From: Bordetella genomosp. 1
GTDB lineage: Bacteria; Pseudomonadota; Gammaproteobacteria; Burkholderiales; Burkholderiaceae_B
Length of the DNA stretch: 64,000 nucleotides
Assembly: GCF_002261335.1 (NCBI RefSeq)
Contig: NZ_NEVL01000004.1
Coordinates: 434,001-498,000 of the forward strand
Direction: 5' to 3'
Position numbers and translations under genes: made by a program
The notes under the pieces: generated by a model
Databases searched by the model: none
What the model was told of the DNA's origin: nothing
What the model saw: only the letters and a program-made list of their open reading frames with translations
Shown here: positions 15,419-23,990 of the stretch, piece after piece
Position numbering within the stretch: position 1 is the stretch's first letter
Layout of the letters: each line of letters opens with the position of its first letter

Positions 15419-16681
15419 ATGAAAAATCGTGATCTGAATACCCGCCGTGCGCTCGCCACTCCCCGTGGCGTGGGCGTGATGTGTGACTTCTATGCCGTGC
15501 GCGCCGAAAACGCCACGCTGTGGGACGCCGAGGGCAAGGAATACATCGACTTCGCCGGCGGCATCGCCGTGCTGAACACCGGCCACCGTCACCCGAAGGT
15601 GAAGGCCGCCATCGCCGCCCAGCTCGACAACTTCACCCACACCGCCTACCAGATCGTGCCCTACGAGGGCTACGTCTCGCTGGCCGAGCGCATCAACGCG
15701 ATCGCCCCGATCGACGGCCTGAAGAAGACAGCCTTCTTCACGACCGGCGTCGAAGCCGTCGAGAACGCCGTCAAGATCGCTCGCGCCGCCACCGGCCGCT
15801 CGGGCGTGATCGCCTTCTCCGGCTCGTTCCACGGCCGCACGATGATGGGCATGGCCCTGACCGGCAAGGTCGCGCCGTACAAGCTGGCCTTCGGCCCGAT
15901 GCCGGCGGACGTGTTCCACGTGCCCTTCCCCAACAAGACCCAGGACATCTCGGTCGCCGATTCGCTCAAGGCGCTCGACCTGCTGTTCAAGGTCGACATC
16001 GATCCCAAGCGCGTGGCCGCGATCATCGTCGAGCCGGTGCAGGGTGAAGGCGGCTTCAACGTCACGCCGCCCGAGCTGTTCGCCGCGCTGCGCAAGGTGT
16101 GCGACGAGCACGGCATCCTGCTGATCGCCGACGAAGTCCAGACCGGCTTCGCGCGCACCGGCAAGCTGTTCGCCATGCAACACCACTCGGTGCAGGCCGA
16201 CCTGATCACGATGGCCAAGAGCCTGGGCGGCGGCATGCCGATCTCGGGCGTGGTGGGCCGCGCCGACGTGATGGACGGCCCGGCCGCTGGCGGCCTGGGC
16301 GGCACCTACGCCGGCAACCCGCTGGCCGTGGCCGCGGCACACGCCGTGCTGGACGTGATCGAAGAAGAGAAGCTCTGCGAACGCGCCGAAGTGCTGGGCC
16401 AGCGTCTGAAAGCGCGGGTCGAAAGCCTGCGCGCCAAGGTGCCCGCCATCGCCGACGTGCGCGGCCTGGGCTCGATGGTTGCGGTGGAGCTCAACGATGC
16501 CAACGGCAAGCCCGACGCCGAGGCCGTCAAGCGCGTGCAGCAGAAGGCCATCGAGCGCGGCCTCATCCTGCTAAGCTGCGGTGTGTACGGCAACGTGCTG
16601 CGCTTCCTGTATCCGCTGACGATCCCCGACGCCCAGTTCGATCAGGCCCTGGACATCCTGGCCGACGCACTGGCCGGCTGA
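15419..16681 (+). CDS. gabT: 4-aminobutyrate aminotransferase
   Basis: The product has 420 residues from the ATG at 15419; a GTG three bases earlier is also possible. It is a class-III PLP aminotransferase with GGIAVLNTGHRHPKV, the phosphate-binding TTGVEAVENAVKIAR segment, SGSFHGRTMMG, IVEPVQGEGGF, ADEVQTGFARTGK and the PLP lysine in MAKSLGGGMPISG. GabT transfers the amino group of GABA to 2-oxoglutarate, giving succinate semialdehyde. gabD follows after 69 nt, completing the GABA shunt to succinate. Other omega-amino acids may also be used. Confidence 0.92.
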   Translation: MKNRDLNTRRALATPRGVGVMCDFYAVRAENATLWDAEGKEYIDFAGGIAVLNTGHRHPKVKAAIAAQLDNFTHTAYQIVPYEGYVSLAERINAIAPIDGLKKTAFFTTGVEAVENAVKIARAATGRSGVIAFSGSFHGRTMMGMALTGKVAPYKLAFGPMPADVFHVPFPNKTQDISVADSLKALDLLFKVDIDPKRVAAIIVEPVQGEGGFNVTPPELFAALRKVCDEHGILLIADEVQTGFARTGKLFAMQHHSVQADLITMAKSLGGGMPISGVVGRADVMDGPAAGGLGGTYAGNPLAVAAAHAVLDVIEEEKLCERAEVLGQRLKARVESLRAKVPAIADVRGLGSMVAVELNDANGKPDAEAVKRVQQKAIERGLILLSCGVYGNVLRFLYPLTIPDAQFDQALDILADALAG

Positions 16682-16699
16682 TCGCCAATCGCTGACACG

Positions 16700-16736
16700 A
16701 AGCGCGGGGTGGGCCCTCCCACCCCGCGCTTGTTTT
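16700..16736 (+). terminator. Hairpin between gabT and gabD
   Basis: A perfect 14-bp stem (arms AAGCGCGGGGTGGG and CCCACCCCGCGCTT, 4-nt loop) is followed by TGTTTTC. It looks like an intrinsic terminator inside the operon, immediately before the gabD ribosome-binding site. It may lower gabD transcription or stabilise the gabT mRNA end. Confidence 0.7.
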
Positions 16737-16750
16737 CTAAGGAGACTTTC

Positions 16751-18214
16751 ATGTCCTTGACCAAGACGCTTGCCCGCCCCGACCTGCTGCGCGACGCCTG
16801 CTACATCGACGGCAAGTGGGTTGCCGCGACCGGCGCCAGCATTCCCGTGGACAACCCCTCGACCGGCAAGACCATCGTGTCCGTGCCGAAGCTGGGCCGC
16901 AAGGAAACCGAGCAGGCCATCGCCGCCGCCGAGCGCGCGCTGCCGGCCTGGTCCGCCAAGACCGGCAAGGAACGCGCCGCCATCCTGCTGAAGTGGGCCA
17001 ACCTGATGATGGCCAACCAGCAGGACCTGGCCACCATCATGACCTCGGAACAGGGCAAGCCCCACCCCGAGGCCGCCGGCGAGATCGCCTATGCCGCGTC
17101 GTTCCTCGAATGGTTTTCCGAAGAGGCCAAGCGCATCGACGGCGACGTGCTGACCAGCCCCAAGGGCGGCCAGCGCCTGATGGTGCTGAAGCAGCCGATC
17201 GGCGTCACCGCCGCCATCACGCCCTGGAACTTCCCGGCCGCGATGATCACCCGCAAGGTCGGCCCGGCGCTCGCCGCCGGCTGCACCATGGTGGTCAAGC
17301 CGGCCCAGCAGACCCCGCTGACCGCGCTGGCCCTGGCCGTGCTGGCCGAAGAGGCCGGCGTGCCCGCGGGCGTGTTCCACGTCATCACGGGCAGCTCGCG
17401 CGACATCGGCGGCGCCCTCACCGAAAGCGACGTGGTGCGCAAGCTGAGCTTCACCGGCTCGACCGAAGTCGGCCGCACGCTGATGGAACAGTGCGCCCCC
17501 ACCATCAAGAAGCTGTCGCTCGAGCTCGGCGGCAACGCGCCCTTCATCGTGTTCGACGACGCCGACCTGGATCGCGCGGTAGACGGCATCCTGGCCTCCA
17601 AGTACCGCAACGCCGGCCAGACCTGCGTCTGCGCCAACCGCATCTACGTGCAGGCCGGCGTCTACGAAGAAGTGGCCAAGCGCCTGGTCGAGAAGGTCAA
17701 CGCCATGAAGGTCGGCGACGGCTTCGAGCAGGGCGTGACCCAGGGTCCGCTGATCGACGACAACGCCGTGGCCAAGGTCAAGGAACACATCGCCGACGCC
17801 ACCGAAAAGGGTGCCAAGGTGATCGCCGGCGGCAAGCCGCACAAGCTGGGCGGCAACTTCTTCGAGCCCACCGTGGTGCGCGACGTGACGCAGTCGATGC
17901 GCTTCGCGGTCGAAGAAACCTTCGGTCCGGTCGCGCCGCTGTTCAAGTTCGACAGCGAAGAAGAAGTCATCGGCATGGCCAACAACACCATCTTCGGCCT
18001 GGCCGCCTACTTCTTCACGCGCGACTACGCGCGCGTGTGGCGCGTGTCGGAAGCCCTCGAATACGGCATCGTCGGCATCAACACCGGCCTGATCTCCAAC
18101 GAGGTCGGTCCGTTCGGCGGCGTCAAACAGTCGGGTTTGGGCCGCGAAGGCTCCAAGTACGGCATCGAAGACTACCTCGAGCTGAAGTACCTCTGCGTGG
18201 ACCTGGGCGCCTGA
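16751..18214 (+). CDS. gabD: Succinate-semialdehyde dehydrogenase
   Basis: The product has 487 residues starting at the ATG 9 nt after an AAGGAG site. It is an aldehyde dehydrogenase with the NAD(P)-binding region TPWNFPAAMITRKVGPALAA, SFTGSTEVGR, the catalytic Glu in LELGGNAPFIVFDDAD and the catalytic Cys in NAGQTCVCANRIYV. The length and the SSADH-type start (ACYIDGKWV) match GabD proteins, which are NADP-preferring. It oxidises the product of GabT to succinate for the TCA cycle. Confidence 0.93.
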   Translation: MSLTKTLARPDLLRDACYIDGKWVAATGASIPVDNPSTGKTIVSVPKLGRKETEQAIAAAERALPAWSAKTGKERAAILLKWANLMMANQQDLATIMTSEQGKPHPEAAGEIAYAASFLEWFSEEAKRIDGDVLTSPKGGQRLMVLKQPIGVTAAITPWNFPAAMITRKVGPALAAGCTMVVKPAQQTPLTALALAVLAEEAGVPAGVFHVITGSSRDIGGALTESDVVRKLSFTGSTEVGRTLMEQCAPTIKKLSLELGGNAPFIVFDDADLDRAVDGILASKYRNAGQTCVCANRIYVQAGVYEEVAKRLVEKVNAMKVGDGFEQGVTQGPLIDDNAVAKVKEHIADATEKGAKVIAGGKPHKLGGNFFEPTVVRDVTQSMRFAVEETFGPVAPLFKFDSEEEVIGMANNTIFGLAAYFFTRDYARVWRVSEALEYGIVGINTGLISNEVGPFGGVKQSGLGREGSKYGIEDYLELKYLCVDLGA

Positions 18215-18236
18215 TCTCGCCCCGCGTCCTGCACGT

Positions 18237-18268
18237 AACGGCCGGCAACAGTTGCCGGCCGTTTTTCA
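18237..18268 (+). terminator. Intrinsic terminator after gabD
   Basis: A perfect hairpin with 13-nt arms (AACGGCCGGCAAC and GTTGCCGGCCGTT) around a single central base, followed by a T-run, lies 23 nt after the gabD stop. It ends the gabTD transcript. Confidence 0.88.
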
Positions 18269-18326
18269 TTTGCGCGCCGGCATGCCCATGCTAGATTTGC
18301 GCATTCCAAGAGCTACCCATCCGACC

Positions 18327-19178
18327 ATGAGCCGCACGTTCACCCGCGACGATCTGCGCCGCATCATCGCCATCCTGGCCGAGGCCGCCCAGGCGGAAAT
18401 CCTGCCGCGCTTTCGCAACCTGCCGCAGCAGGCGGTGCGCAACAAGACCTCGCCGCGCGATCTCGTCACCGACGCCGACGAGGGCGCCGAGCGCTTCATC
18501 AGCGCGCGTCTGTCCAAGCTGTTTCCCGGCGCGGTCATGATCGGCGAAGAGGCCACCACGCTGAATCCCGCGCTGCTCAACATGCTGGTCGATGCCGAGC
18601 TGGCGTTCCTGATCGATCCGATCGACGGCACGCGCAACTTCGTCGCCGGCCTGCCGCTGTTCGGCATGATGGTGGCGATCTGCCATCGCGGCGACGTGAT
18701 GGCCGGCATCATCTACGATCCCATCGGCCGCGACGCGGCGGTGGCGCTGCGGGGCGAAGGCGCGTGGTTCGAACACGAAAACGGCACCCAGGAGCCGCTG
18801 CGCGTGGCCGAGCCGGTGCCGGTGGAAGAGATGGACGGCATCATCGCCACGGGCAGCCTGCCGCCCGACGTGCGCGCCACCGTCAACGCCAACCAGGCGC
18901 AGCTGGCCGCCACGGCCTACCTGCGCTGCGCGGCACACGAATATCGCCTGGCCGCCTCGGGCCACACGCACCTGCTGTTCTACAACAAGCTGATGCCCTG
19001 GGACCACGCCGCCGGCTGGCTGCTGCACCGCGAGGCGGGCGGCTACTGCGCGCACTTCGACGGCTCGCCCTACAAGCCCACGCACCGCAGCGGCGGCCTG
19101 CTGTACGCGCCCGACGCGGGCAGCTGGCACGCGGCGCGCCGTGCGCTGTTCGGCAGCGACGAGATCCCCACCTTCTGA
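18327..19178 (+). CDS. Inositol-monophosphatase-family phosphatase
   Basis: The product has 283 residues from the ATG at 18327; upstream in-frame ATGs fall in the gabD terminator region. It has the IMPase signatures: metal-binding GEEATT (about residue 75), DPIDGTRNFVAGLP (about 96) and WDHAAGWLLHREAGG near the C-terminus, giving the Glu and Asp ligands for Mg2+. Family members hydrolyse inositol phosphates, histidinol phosphate, PAP or fructose bisphosphate. The substrate cannot be set here. It stands alone between a terminator and the convergent sirtuin gene. Confidence 0.85.
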   Translation: MSRTFTRDDLRRIIAILAEAAQAEILPRFRNLPQQAVRNKTSPRDLVTDADEGAERFISARLSKLFPGAVMIGEEATTLNPALLNMLVDAELAFLIDPIDGTRNFVAGLPLFGMMVAICHRGDVMAGIIYDPIGRDAAVALRGEGAWFEHENGTQEPLRVAEPVPVEEMDGIIATGSLPPDVRATVNANQAQLAATAYLRCAAHEYRLAASGHTHLLFYNKLMPWDHAAGWLLHREAGGYCAHFDGSPYKPTHRSGGLLYAPDAGSWHAARRALFGSDEIPTF

Positions 19179-19184
19179 GCGGGA

Positions 19185-20024
19185 TCAGGCCGGCGGCTGC
19201 GCCGGCCACAGCGTGCCCAGCACCACGTCGCAAGGCTGCTGGATCTTCAGGCCGATCAGGTCGTCGGCGCGCGTGCGGCCCAGGTTGAGCGCCACGATCG
19301 GCAGCCCCTCGTGCGCGGCATGCTGCACGTAGCGATAGCCCGAGTGCACCATCAGCGACGAGCCCACCACCAGCACCGCGTCGGCGCGCCCGAGCGCCGC
19401 ATAGGCCCGCTCGGTGCGCTCGCGCGGCACCAGCTCGCCGAAGAACACCACGTCCGGCTTGACGATGCCGCCGCAGCGCGGACAGGCCGGCACGTCGAAC
19501 TGGCTGAAGTCCACGCCCTCCAGGTCGGCGTCGCCGTCCGGCGCGTCGTCGGCCTCCAGGTGCACCCAGGCGGGGTTGCGCGCCTCGAGCTGTTCCTGCC
19601 AGGCCTGGCGCGGACCGCGCCAGTCGCAGCGCATGCAGCGCACCTCGTCCATGCGGCCGTGCAGGTCGATCACCTCGCGGCTGCCGGCGGCCTCGTGCAG
19701 GCCGTCCACGTTCTGCGTCAGCAGCACTTCGATGCGGCCTTCGCGTTCGAGCCGCGCCAGCGCGTAGTGGGCCGGGTTGGGCTTCATGTGGCCGAAGCGG
19801 CGCCAGCCCACCATGCCGCGCGCCCAGTAGCGCGCGCGGGCGTGGTCGCTGCCCATGAAGGTCTGGAAATCGATCGGCGGGCGGCGCTTCCAGGCGCCCG
19901 CGTCGTCGCGGTAATCGGGGATGCCGGAGGGGGTGCTGCAGCCCGCGCCGGTCAGGACGAACAGGCGCGGGTGCGCCTGCACGAATGCGCGCAGGGCTTC
20001 GATCTGGGACACGGCGACGTCCAT
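19185..20024 (-). CDS. Sir2-family NAD-dependent protein deacylase
   Basis: The product has 279 residues with the sirtuin NAD-binding motif LTGAGCSTPSGIPDYRDDAG (about 24), TQNVDGLHEAAGS and the catalytic His in DLHGRMDEV. Two CxxC pairs (CMRCDW and CPRCGG) form the zinc module, and VVGSSLMVHSGYR is also present. The GAGxSTxSGIPDYR variant is typical of class II sirtuins, many of which have weak deacetylase and lipoamidase or other deacylase activity. The protein should be cytoplasmic. It is convergent with the IMPase gene; an MFS gene lies upstream on the same strand, 35 nt away. Confidence 0.92.
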   Translation of the reverse strand: MDVAVSQIEALRAFVQAHPRLFVLTGAGCSTPSGIPDYRDDAGAWKRRPPIDFQTFMGSDHARARYWARGMVGWRRFGHMKPNPAHYALARLEREGRIEVLLTQNVDGLHEAAGSREVIDLHGRMDEVRCMRCDWRGPRQAWQEQLEARNPAWVHLEADDAPDGDADLEGVDFSQFDVPACPRCGGIVKPDVVFFGELVPRERTERAYAALGRADAVLVVGSSLMVHSGYRYVQHAAHEGLPIVALNLGRTRADDLIGLKIQQPCDVVLGTLWPAQPPA

Positions 20025-20059
20025 GGAAACTCCGGAAGCGGGCGCCCTGCCCCGCGCGA

Positions 20060-21289
20060 TCAGCGCGAGGCGGGCACGGCCACCGGCGCGCGCTGCTCGC
20101 GCACCGGCAGGTGCATGGCAGCAGAAAACAGCCCGATGGCAATTGACAGCAGCCAGACCGGATCATACGAGCCCGTGAGCTCGAACAACACCCCGCCCAG
20201 CCACACGCCCAGGAAGCTGCCCACCTGGTGCCCGAGAAACACCACGCCGAACAGCGTGGACAGCGACTTCAGGCCGAACAGGTTCGCGACCAGCCCGGTG
20301 GTGACGGGCGCGGTGCCCAGCCACAGAAAGCCCATGGCGCAGGCGAAGACCAGGGTGGAGGCGACGCTGACCGGGGCGAGAAAATAGACGGTGATGACCG
20401 CCGTGCGCAGCAGGTACAGCATCGCCAGCACGTATTTCTTGGTGTGGCGCTCGCCCATCAGGCCGAAGAAGAAGGTGCCCGCGATGTTGAACAGGCCGAC
20501 CAGGCCCAGCGCCAGCGCGGCCGTGCCGCCGCCGATGCCGTGGTCCGACAGATAGGCCGGCAGGTGGGTGGCGATGAAGGCCAGGTGGAAGCCACAGGCC
20601 ATGAAGCCCAGCCACAGCAGCCACAGGTCGCGATTGCCCAGCGCCTGGCGGATCGGCACGGGCGCGGGGCCCGCTGCCGCGGCGGGCGCCGGCGCGCCGC
20701 CCTGCTTCGGCTCGCTCAGGAAGAACGCCAGCGGCGCCATGGTCGCGAGCAAGACGGCGCAGGCCAGCAGCGCGCCCTGCCAGCCCAGCGTGCCGATCAG
20801 GAACATGCCGAGCGGCAGCATCACGAACTGGCCCAGCGCGCCCATCGCCGAGACCGCGCCGAGCGCGCGCGAGCGCTGCGCCGCCGGCACCTTGCGTCCG
20901 ACCGCGCCGTTTACCGTCCAGGCCGTGCCGGCCAGGCCCAGCCCGATCAGCAGGCCGGCCGACAGCGTGAGCGACAGGCGCCCGTCGGACAGCGTGGTCA
21001 GGGCCACGCCGGCCACATACAGCAGCGCGCCGCCGAACACCACGCGCGCCGTGCCGAAGCGATCGGCCAGATAGCCGGAGAACGGCTGCGCCAGCCCCCA
21101 CACGATGTTCTGCACGGCGATGGCGAACGAGAAGGTCTCGCGCGTCAGGCCGAACGAGTCGATGACCGGCAGCTGGTACAGGCCCGAGCTGTGGCGCTGG
21201 CCCAGCGACAGGCCGAGCACGATGCCGGCCGCGAGCACCACGGGCCAGATCGAAGACGCGCGCGCGGCGCGCGGCGAAGCGTTGTCCAT
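20060..21289 (-). CDS. MFS transporter
   Basis: The product has 409 residues from the ATG at 21289 with an AGAGGAA site. About 12 hydrophobic helices are seen, with an N-terminal signature LADRFGTARVV between helices 2 and 3 and a central hydrophilic loop rich in Ala/Pro (about 190-215). The style (SSGLYQLPVIDSFGLTRETF) matches MFS carriers of the monocarboxylate/oxalate-formate type, but the substrate is not determinable. It is oriented with the sirtuin gene and could be cotranscribed with it. Confidence 0.88.
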   Translation of the reverse strand: MDNASPRAARASSIWPVVLAAGIVLGLSLGQRHSSGLYQLPVIDSFGLTRETFSFAIAVQNIVWGLAQPFSGYLADRFGTARVVFGGALLYVAGVALTTLSDGRLSLTLSAGLLIGLGLAGTAWTVNGAVGRKVPAAQRSRALGAVSAMGALGQFVMLPLGMFLIGTLGWQGALLACAVLLATMAPLAFFLSEPKQGGAPAPAAAAGPAPVPIRQALGNRDLWLLWLGFMACGFHLAFIATHLPAYLSDHGIGGGTAALALGLVGLFNIAGTFFFGLMGERHTKKYVLAMLYLLRTAVITVYFLAPVSVASTLVFACAMGFLWLGTAPVTTGLVANLFGLKSLSTLFGVVFLGHQVGSFLGVWLGGVLFELTGSYDPVWLLSIAIGLFSAAMHLPVREQRAPVAVPASR

Positions 21290-21423
21290 TTCCTCTTGCT
21301 CCCCCGTGCGCGGCGGCCGGCACGGCTTCTTGCGGATCGAATTGTCGTTATGGTGTCGGGCCGCCGGACCGGTTCCGGCCCGGCGCCCGTGGCGCGGCGC
21401 GCACGCTGCGCGCCGCGGCGGGG

Positions 21424-22371
21424 TCAGCCGCCCAGCCCGCAGTCGGGCGTGTCGCTGACCAGGCTCGCCTGCGTGACGTTGCTGTGGGCGGCCACGCTGC
21501 GCGTGAGCCAGACGTTGCCGCCGATGGTCGAGCCCTGGCCGATCGTGATGCGGCCCAGGATGGTTGCGCCCGCATAGATCACCACGTCGTCTTCGATGAT
21601 CGGGTGGCGCGGCAGGCCCTTCTTGAGCTCGCCGTTCTCGCCCGGCGGGAAGCGTTTGGCGCCGAGCGTGACCATCTGGTAGAGCCGCACGCGGTCGCCG
21701 ATGATCGCGGTCTCGCCGATCACCACGCCGGTGCCGTGGTCGATGAAGAAGCTGCGGCCGATGGTCGCGCCCGGGTGGATGTCGATGCCGGTCTCGGCGT
21801 GGGCGATCTCGGCCACGATGCGGGCCAGCATGGGCGCGCCCAGGCGATACAGCACGTTGGCCAGGCGGTGGTGGATCATCGCCATCACGCCGGGATAGCA
21901 CAGCAGCACCTCGTCGGCGCTGCGTGCGGCCGGGTCGCCCTGGTAGGCCGCCGTCACGTCATGGTCGAGCGCCTTGCGCACCTGCGGCAGGGCCGCGCCG
22001 AACTGGCGCACCAGCTCGACGGCTCGCTGCATGGTCTGCTCGAACGGCACCGGCTCCTCGCGGCCCAGGTGCTGGAATTCCAGACAGACCTGGTGCAGCA
22101 GCGCATCGAGCGCGGCGCCGATGGTGTGGCCCACGTAGAAGTCTTCGACTTCCTCGCGCAGGTCGATCGGCCCCAGGCGCATCGGGAACAGCGCGCCGCG
22201 CAGCTGGCGAATGATGTCGCGCAGGCTTTCCTGCGACGGAAACTCGCGGCCGCCGGACTCTTCGCGCAGGCGGCCGCGCGGGCCGCGCCACTCGTGGCGC
22301 GCGGTGCGCAGGCCCGAGACGATGCCATCGAGATTCCAGTGGGCGGTGGGGAAACGCGACGACCCGCTCAT
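21424..22371 (-). CDS. cysE: Serine O-acetyltransferase (EpsC/CysE type)
   Basis: The product has 315 residues from the ATG at 22371 with a GGAGGCGCCC site. The N-terminal helical part is longer than in E. coli CysE. The C-terminal left-handed beta-helix of hexapeptide repeats includes IDIHPGATIGRSFFIDHGTG, VVIGETAIIGDRVRLYQ and a DVVIYAGATILGRITIG turn, with the active-site His/Asp in FIDHGTGVVIGE. It transfers acetyl from acetyl-CoA to serine, the first step of cysteine synthesis. It appears monocistronic. Confidence 0.92.
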   Translation of the reverse strand: MSGSSRFPTAHWNLDGIVSGLRTARHEWRGPRGRLREESGGREFPSQESLRDIIRQLRGALFPMRLGPIDLREEVEDFYVGHTIGAALDALLHQVCLEFQHLGREEPVPFEQTMQRAVELVRQFGAALPQVRKALDHDVTAAYQGDPAARSADEVLLCYPGVMAMIHHRLANVLYRLGAPMLARIVAEIAHAETGIDIHPGATIGRSFFIDHGTGVVIGETAIIGDRVRLYQMVTLGAKRFPPGENGELKKGLPRHPIIEDDVVIYAGATILGRITIGQGSTIGGNVWLTRSVAAHSNVTQASLVSDTPDCGLGG

Positions 22372-22535
22372 GGGCGCCTCCAGGACGCCGGCTTCGGCTG
22401 GACAGACATGATTTGACCTCGTGAATGACGGAACCGCCCGCGGGCGGCCTGGCCACCCCGGCCGGGGCGGCGCACATGGGTCAACTGTAACCGTTGCGGG
22501 CGCAATCTCGCAGCGCGTCCGACACGGCGGCGGGG

Positions 22536-23975
22536 TTATGCCGTGCGGCCGCCCGCGCCGGTGGCGTGCATCACGTGGCGGTAGCGGTCGATCCAGTAGC
22601 CGGTCGAGGCGTCGTGGTGCCAGTCCACCGTGCCGGCGCGGGCCGGCACGCCCAGCTGGCGCTCGATCTCGGCGGCCAGGCGGCGCCGCACCGGGCCGCT
22701 GCCGTCGCAACCATGCACCCGGGCCAGGACCGCCTCGAACAGCGCGTTATGGTGCTCGTAGAGCGCCAGCAGCGCGCCGATGCTGCGGGCGTCCGGGCGC
22801 GGCAGCATGATGAGGGTGGACGGCCGCACCGGCTGGCGCAGGCTCAGCAGCCGGCGCTCGGCCAGGCATTCGGCCAGCACCGCGCCGTGCGCCCCGCCCG
22901 CGCGCGGATCGTCGAGCAGCGCCACGAAGTCGACCGGCGCGCCCTCGGGGTGGCGTTCCAGCCAGCCGGCCGCGGTCAGGGCCGGCGGCAGGCTCCAGAC
23001 CACGGGCCCGGCGGCCGGGCCGGCGGGATCGCCCATGTTCAGCTGCTGCACGTAGTTCGGCACGTGCGCCAGCGCCTGGCCGCACACCGCGATGTGCCAG
23101 GTGGCACCGCCGCGGGCGCCGGCGCGCGCCAGGCTGGCCAGCGCCATCTGCACCGGCGCGTTGCGCAGCAGCGGCGCCTGCGCCACGTGCTGGTCGAGCG
23201 CGGCCGCGCCCGCGCTCAGTTGCAGCCACAACGACCAGCCACCGGCCAGCCCCAGCACCAGCGGCGCCATGGCCCACCAGGCGTGGCGCGCCGGCAGGTC
23301 CTGCGGCAGGGCAAAGATCTGGGCGCTGGCGATGCCGGCGGCGCGCGCCGCCCCCGGGTCGGCCGTGACGGCCACGATGCGCCCGGCCGGGTCGGCCACG
23401 CCGGCGCGCCGCAGCCAGTCTCGCGCCTGCTCCAGTTCGAGCCGGGTGCGGGCGTCGTCGAAGCTCAGGCTGCCGATCACGATCAGGGCGTGACGCGCCT
23501 CCGCGCCCGCGCCGAAGCCGCCGCCGCAGGGTCCGGCGCAATGCAGGCGGCGCCGGTGCATCTGGTCGGACAGGGCATGCAGCACGCCGCGCAGGCCGCA
23601 ATCGAGCGCGCCCTCGCCCAGCAGCACCACGTGGCGACAGTCGGCCGAGGCGTCGGCCTGCTCGACCCAGCGCCGCATGCGCGCCAGCAGCTCGCCCTGC
23701 TGCGCGTCGCCGTCCTGGCGCATGGTGAGCACGCTGGCCGGCAGCGCCGGGGCACACTGGCTGCGCGCGTCGGCGTGTTCGATGCCGCAGGCCGCCAGCA
23801 GGCCCAGCCCCGCCATCGTGAGCGCGGGCGAACCCGGCTGCAACGCGAGGTCGACGCCGATCCCGGCGGGCTCCAGCATCCGCAGCGTGCGCGCATCCAG
23901 GCTCGCGCCCTCGGCCGCGCGCAGAAAATGCGACCAGCAGGCCGGGACCCGATTGTTGTCGTCATAGTGGGCCAT
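22536..23975 (-). CDS. Phosphoglucose-isomerase-like protein lacking catalytic residues
   Basis: The product has 479 residues, shorter than the usual ~550 of Pgi. Colinear family landmarks are recognisable: VVLLGEGALDCGLRGVLHAL, LELEQARDWL, LPARHAWWAM (for GGRYSLWS), YVQQLNMGDPAG (for QQL-MESNGK) and RPSTLIMLPRPDARSIGALL with ALYEHH. However, the phosphate-binding SKTFTT becomes SLSFDD, the catalytic Glu of MESNGK is Gly, the GEPGTNGQH loop is SLPPALTAA without the His, and the C-terminal catalytic Lys (ELGK) is Arg. Isomerase activity is therefore unlikely. It lies 15 nt after a similarly altered phosphohexomutase gene and probably works with it in a binding or regulatory role. Confidence 0.8.
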   Translation of the reverse strand: MAHYDDNNRVPACWSHFLRAAEGASLDARTLRMLEPAGIGVDLALQPGSPALTMAGLGLLAACGIEHADARSQCAPALPASVLTMRQDGDAQQGELLARMRRWVEQADASADCRHVVLLGEGALDCGLRGVLHALSDQMHRRRLHCAGPCGGGFGAGAEARHALIVIGSLSFDDARTRLELEQARDWLRRAGVADPAGRIVAVTADPGAARAAGIASAQIFALPQDLPARHAWWAMAPLVLGLAGGWSLWLQLSAGAAALDQHVAQAPLLRNAPVQMALASLARAGARGGATWHIAVCGQALAHVPNYVQQLNMGDPAGPAAGPVVWSLPPALTAAGWLERHPEGAPVDFVALLDDPRAGGAHGAVLAECLAERRLLSLRQPVRPSTLIMLPRPDARSIGALLALYEHHNALFEAVLARVHGCDGSGPVRRRLAAEIERQLGVPARAGTVDWHHDASTGYWIDRYRHVMHATGAGGRTA

Positions 23976-23990
23976 GTCGTCCCCTCCAGA

